Assembly (NCBI RefSeq): GCF_000304455.1
Contig: NC_018605.1
Location: 487,341 to 551,340 of the forward strand
Source of the DNA: Cardinium endosymbiont cEper1 of Encarsia pergandiella
GTDB lineage: Bacteria; Bacteroidota; Bacteroidia; Cytophagales; Amoebophilaceae
DNA length: 64,000 nt
Reading direction: 5' to 3'
Below, piece by piece: positions 58,238 to 64,000 of the stretch. The position numbers were made by a program, and so were the translations under genes. Under the pieces are notes generated by a model. That model was not told the origin of the DNA. It searched no databases and saw only the letters and a program-made list of their open reading frames with translations. Positions within the stretch are counted from its first letter, which is position 1. Each line of letters opens with the position of its first letter.

Positions 58238-59426
58238 TGTAGTAGTTGAGATTTAATCTGACAGGCAGTAAAAAATTATAGTATATAGTTGTCAGTTAAG
58301 TTTAGGTTGTCAGGTATTCTTTTAAGATACGCGATTTGATTATTTTTTTCAAGTACTAATTTTTTACTATCCTGCCAAGTTTGCATCGGAGTTTTTCCGT
58401 AACAATATTTTCCAGAATGAGGTCGCTCATGATTGTAGTGATGCAACCAGTAATCTAAATCTTCTTGCAAATCATCTAGATTGCTATAGATTTTTTACGC
58501 ATGGCTGTATCAAAAAATTCCTGTTTCATAGTTTTATTAAAACGCTCACAAAATCCATTGGTTTGCGGTGAATAGGCTTTAGTAACCGTATGCTCTATAC
58601 CTTCTATGCTTAAAAACAACTCAAAGGCATGATGCTCTATTTTGCCTTTATACTCAGTGCCACGATCTGTTAGAATGCGCAAGAGGGGTATGCTTTGTTC
58701 TTGATACCAAGGCAGTACTCTATCATTTAACATATCAGCAGCTGTCAAAGCTGTTTTATCAGTATAGAGTTTTGCATTAGCTACTCGAGAATAGCTATCT
58801 ATAAATACCTGGGTATAAACCTTACCTATCCCTTTAAAGTTACCAACATAATAAGTATCTTGACAGCCTAAATAACCAGGGTGTTCTGTATCTATTTCTC
58901 CAAATGCTTCTTGTTCATTCTTACGTTTTTCTAATGCGGCTAGCTGGGATTCAGTTAAAACAAGACCATCTTGAGCCATTTTGGCTTCTAATGCTTTAAG
59001 ACGTTTTTTTATATTATTTAAATCATTACGTAACCAGATAGACCTGACACCACCTGGAGAGACCAGTATACCTTGCTGATTTAACTCGTTTGATACCCTA
59101 AGTTGACCATAGGCTGGATAATCTATGGCCATATCTATACTGATTGTTCTATCTTAGGATCTACTCTATTAGCTAATATAGGTTTCTTGCGACTTATCTC
59201 ATGTAGGGCATCCTGACCACCTAGTTCATATAAGGACTTAAAACGATAATAGCTATCTCTGCTATAACCCATGCTTTGACACGCTGATGAGATATTGCCC
59301 AACGTTTTGGCTACCTCTAATAAACCTAGTTTAGGTTTAATTATTTTTTGATGTAAGTTCATAATAATAGTCGGTATTGATATCAACACAATTTAACAAT
59401 TGTCAGAGTAAATCCTAACTACTACA
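58238..59426 (-). mobile_element. IS481-type insertion sequence, inactive second copy
   Basis: A 1189-bp element with ends TGTAGTAGTTGAGATTTAAT (58238) and, on the minus strand, TGTAGTAGTTAGGATTTACT (ending 59426). It is closely similar to the copy at 32524-33714 (1191 bp); the 2-bp size difference equals the two single-base deletions in its transposase gene. Its right end supplies the last codons and stop of the muramidase gene. No direct repeats flank it. Confidence 0.88.
58276..59362 (-). pseudogene. IS481 family transposase, two single-base deletions
   Basis: Compared with the intact copy at 32588-33676, one A is missing after KIEQSV (about 59133), giving an early stop. Another A is missing in the run after MRKK (about 58490), which shifts to a stop soon after. 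The three frames (59362-59135, 59132-58476, 58470-58276) otherwise match closely, including TDRGTEYKGKIEHH. Both lesions are A-tract deletions. Confidence 0.92.
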
Positions 59427-60188
59427 CTGTAGTTGATTTTGCAATTGCATCTTATTTAGATCTACATTACCTTGAATACCTGGAACAGACCCTGTACTAG
59501 AATATTGCCATATTTTCCATTCTTGCCAACCATTTGGTAACTCATTTGATGATGGTGGTGTGCTTCTGTATCTAGCAATCCATAGTGGACACTTTTTAAC
59601 TATATCAGGGGTGGTTTTTACATGTTGATCCCAAAAATTTTGTCTTGTGTATATGAAAGGAGTTATGTTTATCTCCTTGAGATATCCAACGCTTTCTTCT
59701 ACTACGCTGCTCACTAAACTATAATCTGATCCATTGCTTTCCTCTACGTCTAACGCTATAATTCGTTCATTATTAGCTAATTTAATCTGGTCAGTTAATT
59801 TCTGTGCTGCTTGTATTTGACGTATAAAATTATTCATTTGATCCTTAGCCGAACTTGAGCCAAACCTTAGGAAGTGATAAGCACCAGGTTGAAAGCCTGC
59901 ATTACATATATTTTTATAGTTTTGTATAAATTTAGGATCTTGATAGCTTTTATCTTCTGTTGCTTTAGCAATAATGAAAACTTTATTACTATTACTAGGG
60001 GTTAGTTCGTTCCAGTCAATATCTTCTTGATGATGAGATATATCTATTCCTTCTTGATATTCTATTGTTATTTTTTGTTGAGGTATCATATTGTTTTTTG
60101 GATGATGGTTGCATCCGGTTAAGGTTAAAGTAAATAATACGCTAGCCCAAACAGTAGAACGATAGTAATAAATAAATAGTTGTTGCAT
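59415..60188 (-). CDS. GH25 muramidase lipoprotein, 3' end altered by an IS
   Basis: 257 residues. The signal FTLTLTGCNHH is a good lipobox. The GH25 lysozyme fold shows EGIDISHHQEDIDW (first catalytic Asp), ALDVEES (DxE) and GWQEWKIWQYSSTGSVPGI near the end. It would cut the MurNAc-GlcNAc bond of peptidoglycan. The last codons (QLQ, then CSS and stop) are from the IS481-type end beginning at 59426, so the true C-terminus is shortened or replaced by at most a few residues; the domain itself is complete. GH25 enzymes are reported from Cardinium-type symbionts. Confidence 0.88.
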   Translation of the reverse strand: MQQLFIYYYRSTVWASVLFTLTLTGCNHHPKNNMIPQQKITIEYQEGIDISHHQEDIDWNELTPSNSNKVFIIAKATEDKSYQDPKFIQNYKNICNAGFQPGAYHFLRFGSSSAKDQMNNFIRQIQAAQKLTDQIKLANNERIIALDVEESNGSDYSLVSSVVEESVGYLKEINITPFIYTRQNFWDQHVKTTPDIVKKCPLWIARYRSTPPSSNELPNGWQEWKIWQYSSTGSVPGIQGNVDLNKMQLQNQLQCSS

Positions 60189-60576
60189 GGTTCCAATAGA
60201 ATAACAAATTAAGTTTATATTACAAAGTTTAAATCAGTAATTTAGTAAATATTTATAATAATCTTAAGGCTGTAGGAATAGATCATTAAAGTGTAGGGTA
60301 TAAAAACCGCTTTTAATTTATGTAACCATTTTAGCTTCTCGGTTCCTACTATTGATTTTTTCGATAATCGTCTTATATCCATCCAGTCAAATAGAGGTAC
60401 ATTTAGTCCCATAATGTCAAAAATTACAAATTAAGGATCATACCATCCATCTATTACACTCATCTCGTTCTATGAAAAAAATCATCTGTAGTGTGATATA
60501 TTTCTATTAATTTTGATAGATTTATGGTTGGCTACTTTTTTATCCAGCTCATCACCCATTCAGGTATATAACATTA
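60189..60576. other. Intergenic region between the muramidase and dCMP deaminase genes
   Basis: 388 bp, very AT-rich. It must hold two divergent promoters. No conserved box, repeat or short coding frame was recognised. Confidence 0.4.
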
Positions 60577-61044
60577 ATGACGCAAAGACCTACATTCGAT
60601 CATATTTTTATGTCGCTTGCCATGCACTTGGCGGAACGCTCCCATTGTGTTAAAAAAAAGGTAGGCGTTGTATTAACAAAAGAGACCCGAATTATTTCCA
60701 CAGGATACAATGGTCCTCCAGAAGGTACCTATAATTGCGATGAGATATGGCCTAAAACAGGTTGTGCTAGGAATATAAAAGGGAGTTGTTCTTTGACCAT
60801 TCATGCAGAACAAAATGCTATTCTTTATGCATTAACCCATCATATCAATGTAAGGGATGGTGTGCTTTATACAACTCTTGCGCCTTGTCTATCGTGTGCG
60901 CGTATGATATTTAGTGTAGGTATTAAAAAGGTAATATATAAAGATGCTTACGCAGCCTATAAAAATTTGGATGATGAAGAGGGATTAAATTTTTTAGATA
61001 CATTTGGTGTCCTCTTAGAGGGATATGACCCATATAAAATATAA
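60577..61044 (+). CDS. dCMP deaminase
   Basis: 155 residues. The zinc-dependent cytidine deaminase fold shows HAEQNAILYAL (HAE: zinc ligand and proton donor) and APCLSCARMIF (PCxxC zinc ligands), with ISTGYNGPPEGTYNCDE typical of the dCMP type. It converts dCMP to dUMP for thymidylate synthesis, complementing dUTPase at 15807-16241. It stands alone, followed by the SRP RNA on the other strand. Confidence 0.93.
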   Translation: MTQRPTFDHIFMSLAMHLAERSHCVKKKVGVVLTKETRIISTGYNGPPEGTYNCDEIWPKTGCARNIKGSCSLTIHAEQNAILYALTHHINVRDGVLYTTLAPCLSCARMIFSVGIKKVIYKDAYAAYKNLDDEEGLNFLDTFGVLLEGYDPYKI

Positions 61045-61107
61045 TGAATTACCCTAATAAGCTTTGGTAAAACTGGCGCTCGAGGATGTTGGAGCGGATG
61101 AAAAAAA

Positions 61108-61195
61108 CAAGCCGAGTATCGCGCTGCTGCAACCACTTTACCCTTGTTCCTTTCCAGGCCTGGGGGATTTAGTAGGAGCTAGCCGTACCGGCTTG
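61108..61195 (-). ncRNA. ffs: Signal recognition particle 4.5S RNA
   Basis: Read on the minus strand, the core reads CCCAGGCCTGGAAAGGAACA and continues AGGGTAAAG, matching the conserved SRP apical domain (AGGnCnGGAAGGnAnCAnnGnTAA). CAAGCCG at 61195-61189 pairs exactly with CGGCTTG at 61114-61108, closing a rod-like helix. The gene scaffolds Ffh for co-translational membrane targeting. Ends are set from the closing helix; the mature RNA may extend a few bases. Confidence 0.85.
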
Positions 61196-61286
61196 CCATA
61201 GTAAATTTAATACTTTTTATTGAAATCAAAAAAATGTTGGAGCGAAATAAGTGAATCCTGTTGTAATTTTTTAGCTGGTTAAGAAT

Positions 61287-61310
61287 AGAAGGGCTTATAT
61301 GAGCCCTTCT
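61287..61310 (-). terminator. Perfect 9-bp hairpin downstream of htpG
   Basis: AGAAGGGCT, loop TATATG, AGCCCTTCT. It lies between htpG and the SRP RNA, both minus strand. It has no long U-run, so it may be a weak or Rho-assisted terminator of htpG. Confidence 0.5.
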
Positions 61311-61397
61311 ATGGTCGCAATAAATGTCGGCCCCATAGGCCATTTCATTACAAAAAAAGGCCTATATATTTACCATTGAAAAGATTAATCGATCTAG

Positions 61398-63215
61398 CTA
61401 TTCTTCTAATAATTTATTTGTGTAATTTTTTATAAACCCAGCTAGCCATTCCCCTTCTAGCAACCCTTGTGCCAGTAGGGCCAATTGATAGCTCTGTTTT
61501 ACCAGTGCTTTTTGAACAGTTTGGTCAGTAGTAGCCAAGATTTTTTTTGCCAAAGGATGGTTCCCGTTAATGGCTACATGCATAGAGCGAAAATGCTTTT
61601 GTTTCGCTTCATCTCCTTGTGCAAATTGGGTCATACGCTTCAAATGCTCCGAAGTAATAAAAGCCACAGGCAACTCCTCTGGTAGCATAGATGCGACCTT
61701 CCAAGTAGTTTGTTCTGCACCAATCGTTTTTTCATAAATAGACTGTAAGCTTTCACTTTCTTCTTTTGTAAGCCTATGTTCCGTGACCTCTTCTTTTTCA
61801 ATTAGGTTACCGATGGTATCGGTGTCAATTGCTTTGAGTTTGACTTTATCAAGTTTATATTCCACAAAATTGATAAAGTTGGTGTCAATGGGGCTATTTA
61901 GGACCAATACATCATATCCCTTTTGTTGTGCTGATTGTACGTAGACAGCATGTTTTTTAGGGTCTGTTGTATAGAGCAAAACCAAATTTTCATTTTTATC
62001 AGTTTGATTTTTAGCCATTGCATCTTTGTATTCAGCTATCGTATAGTAATGGCCAGTTGTGTTTTGCAAGAGAACTATTTCTCGTATCCTTTCATCAAAT
62101 TTAGGATCGGTTATCATACCATACTTGATAAAAAGGGAGATATCATTCCATTTAGCTTCATACCCTTTACGATCTTGTTGAAAAAGAGCTTCTAACTTCT
62201 CGGCTACCTTTTTAGCAATGTATGTATTAATTTTTTTTACATTACCATCTGCTTGTAGCGCGCTTCTAGATACATTTAGCGGTATATCTGGTGAATCGAT
62301 AATACCATGTAACAACCGTAAAAAGTCAGGAATAACTTCTTTTACATCATTGGTAATAAACACTTGTCTTGCATAAAGTTGAATGGTTTCTTTTTGCTCA
62401 AAGTAGTTGGCTACTTTAGGAAAATAGAGTATACCTGTTAAAGTAAATGGATAGTCAATACTTAAATGGATCCAAAAAAGTGGATCTTCTGCAAAAGGAT
62501 AGAGCTCTTTATAAAATTTAAGATAGTCTTCAGATTGTAAATCTGCTGGCCGTTTGGTCCATAGTGGCATGGGATCATTGATCACCTTTTGATCAAATAC
62601 GATTTCTATGGGTAAAAAGCGACAATGTTTATCTAAAATAGCTTGAATACGTTCTGGCTTCAAAAATTCTTCCGAATCTTCTGCAAGATGCAAAATTACT
62701 TCTGTACCTACTTCACTTTTTTCAGTAGAATATATTTCAAAATTGGTGCTACCATCACAGCTCCAATGGGTTGCTTCGGCTCCTACTCCTACTTGATAAG
62801 ATTTTGTAATAATTTCAACTTTTTTAGCTACCATAAAAGCTGAGTAAAAACCCAATCCAAAAAAACCAATCAATTGATTTTCTCCTACTTTGTCTTTGTA
62901 TTTTTCTACAAATGCAGTCGCACCCGAGAAAGCAATTTGGTTGATATATTCTTTGATTTCATCAGCTGTCATACCTAATCCATGGTCTTTAATGGTCAGT
63001 GTTTTGGCCGATGCATCAAGTAGTACTTCTACTTGTAGCTTATCGGTAGCCCCCTCGTAAAGGCCCATAGCCCCTAACTTTTTAAGTTTTTGTACCGCAT
63101 CTACACCATTGGCTACCAATTCCCTCAAAAAAATGTCTTGATCAGAATAAAGAAATTTTTTAATAATTGGAAAGATATGTTCAGTATGTACCGATATAGT
63201 TCCTTTTTCATTCAT
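61398..63215 (-). CDS. htpG: Molecular chaperone HtpG (Hsp90)
   Basis: 605 residues. The GHKL ATPase domain carries FLRELVANGVDAVQKL (usual NASDA is here NGVDA), KDHGLGMTADE and LIGFFGLGFYSAFMV. The middle domain starts after YPFTLTGILYFP, and the C-terminal dimerisation domain is complete. It remodels client proteins in the cytoplasm. In most HtpG the first motif reads NASDA; the S to V change (NGVDA) is a mild substitution near the ATP site, while the metal-binding N is kept. The long upstream region (63216-63871) shows no gene. Confidence 0.95.
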   Translation of the reverse strand: MNEKGTISVHTEHIFPIIKKFLYSDQDIFLRELVANGVDAVQKLKKLGAMGLYEGATDKLQVEVLLDASAKTLTIKDHGLGMTADEIKEYINQIAFSGATAFVEKYKDKVGENQLIGFFGLGFYSAFMVAKKVEIITKSYQVGVGAEATHWSCDGSTNFEIYSTEKSEVGTEVILHLAEDSEEFLKPERIQAILDKHCRFLPIEIVFDQKVINDPMPLWTKRPADLQSEDYLKFYKELYPFAEDPLFWIHLSIDYPFTLTGILYFPKVANYFEQKETIQLYARQVFITNDVKEVIPDFLRLLHGIIDSPDIPLNVSRSALQADGNVKKINTYIAKKVAEKLEALFQQDRKGYEAKWNDISLFIKYGMITDPKFDERIREIVLLQNTTGHYYTIAEYKDAMAKNQTDKNENLVLLYTTDPKKHAVYVQSAQQKGYDVLVLNSPIDTNFINFVEYKLDKVKLKAIDTDTIGNLIEKEEVTEHRLTKEESESLQSIYEKTIGAEQTTWKVASMLPEELPVAFITSEHLKRMTQFAQGDEAKQKHFRSMHVAINGNHPLAKKILATTDQTVQKALVKQSYQLALLAQGLLEGEWLAGFIKNYTNKLLEE

Positions 63216-63871
63216 GCTTGCTATTAATTTAAGTTAAATGTATTTATGCTGTATTCTGTCATATTGGTACCTGGCCAACCATTTACAATAGGTATCTAAA
63301 GGGTAGACTTTTATGCAACTATATTGGTTATGAATTTATTGGCTGATGGCCCAAGTTTTGCCATATGGGATTCCATATGTATGGACCAAAACCATAAACT
63401 TATATCCATATTTTACTATATAGTTGGAACAGTATGGATGTTGATTATCCAACAAAAACTATGCCACTTGATTTAAAATAAGGCTTTTAGATAGTTTATC
63501 CCATAGTGGCATAAAAGCATTTTATATATATTTTTTGATATGGGTAATAAGCTCTATTCCTTTTTCCCAAAGTTCAGGTTATTATAAACTATAATCAGGA
63601 ACGGATGTGCCTAATTTTAAAGTGTTGAACCATTTCTTTACTCTAGATCATTATTAAAAAATATTCTAATCCAGCATTGACGTTAATAATAAAAAAACAT
63701 TTTACACAATCTTATAGAAAGACCCGTTACGTTATATATTATATAATTTATGTATAAATATAACTCTATATGACAGAATCATTTATCAATATCCGCTACC
63801 CTTTTTTTGATTTTTAAAATAAAATCTTGATTATATAAATCATACCATCTCTATAGTAGGTTATACTCTTT
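63216..63871. other. Intergenic region upstream of htpG
   Basis: 656 bp without a convincing frame. CCATATG and CATATG-like repeats near 63370-63400 are noted but not explained. No tRNA or promoter of the Bacteroidota type was found. The IS end begins at 63872. Confidence 0.45.
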
Positions 63872-64000
63872 GGTGCTGTCGCATCTGTATTTAATTTTGT
63901 ATAATTCTCTCCCTTGTTTTGAATTTTGGATATTATGCGGCCATAAGTTTAGCAAAGTTCTCAAAAGTAGATGCTTGTTTTTTAGATCCGATTAGTTGTC
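63872..64000 (-). mobile_element. IS element entering the window from the right
   Basis: The terminal repeat GGTGCTGTCGCATCTGTAT at 63872 is followed by a spacer and, on the minus strand, the transposase end QLIGSKKQASTFENFAKLMA, then A and stop (TAA at 63935-63933). The frame is open to the window edge, so the rest of the gene lies beyond 64000. It is the best-preserved copy of the family with solo ends at 2477, 3626 and 51096. Confidence 0.75.

Overview
This 64 kb, AT-rich window comes from the chromosome of a reduced Bacteroidota endosymbiont. It fits best with the Amoebophilaceae, most probably a Candidatus Cardinium-like organism. The reasons are conserved Bacteroidota proteins (DUF3108, DUF3822, DUF4296 and DUF6048 types), a Bacteroidota promoter (TTTG, 20 bp, TATATTTG) before the ribosomal operon, several ankyrin-repeat lipoproteins, a lipoprotein GH25 muramidase, an Rpn/PD-(D/E)XK nuclease, and many decaying insertion sequences between single-copy housekeeping genes. 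The species assignment is inference from gene content; no search was run.

Layout. 0-4.6 kb: the 3' part of a lipase-like hydrolase, an M3 oligoendopeptidase, an Rpn nuclease between two IS-end relics, and comF. 4.7-10.1 kb: an M16-like protein without catalytic residues, the rplM-rpsI-rpsB-tsf operon and mnmA. 10.1-20.5 kb: recQ, lineage-specific lipoproteins, gatA, dut, dusB, tRNA-Ile(GAT), sppA and a stand-alone Pol I-type 5'-3' exonuclease. 20.5-31.8 kb: two ankyrin genes (one frameshifted), leuS, an RDD membrane protein, an outer-membrane protein, pheS, a sodium/solute symporter and murB. 31.8-33.9 kb: a nested wreck in which an IS481-type element sits in an IS256-type element that had truncated an aromatic amino acid lyase gene. 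34.1-50.8 kb: prmC, a DUF6048-like protein, a Ppx/GppA protein, gapA, a bifunctional PBP1A, RNase R, serS, rho, a PAP2 phosphatase and an ArnT-like glycosyltransferase. 50.8-53.1 kb: an accessory scar with IS ends, a short ORF carrying a eukaryote-style C2H2 zinc finger, a dead IS5-type element and an ankyrin relic. 53.2-64 kb: DUF3822, DUF4296 and Smr proteins, gyrB, tiny membrane proteins, an ankyrin relic, a second (dead) IS481-type copy that ends the muramidase gene, dCMP deaminase, the signal recognition particle RNA, htpG, and the start of another IS at the right edge.

The genes fit a host-dependent cell that keeps translation (four aminoacyl-tRNA or amidotransferase genes, EF-Ts, PrmC, MnmA, DusB), dUMP supply (dut and dCMP deaminase), some peptidoglycan synthesis (MurB, PBP1A), basic DNA topology and repair (GyrB, RecQ, 5'-3' exonuclease) and envelope proteases. 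It interacts with its host through ankyrin and other secreted or surface proteins. Mobile DNA is mostly in ruins: single-base deletions in homopolymers, solo IS ends and miniature inverted-repeat derivatives recur across the window.
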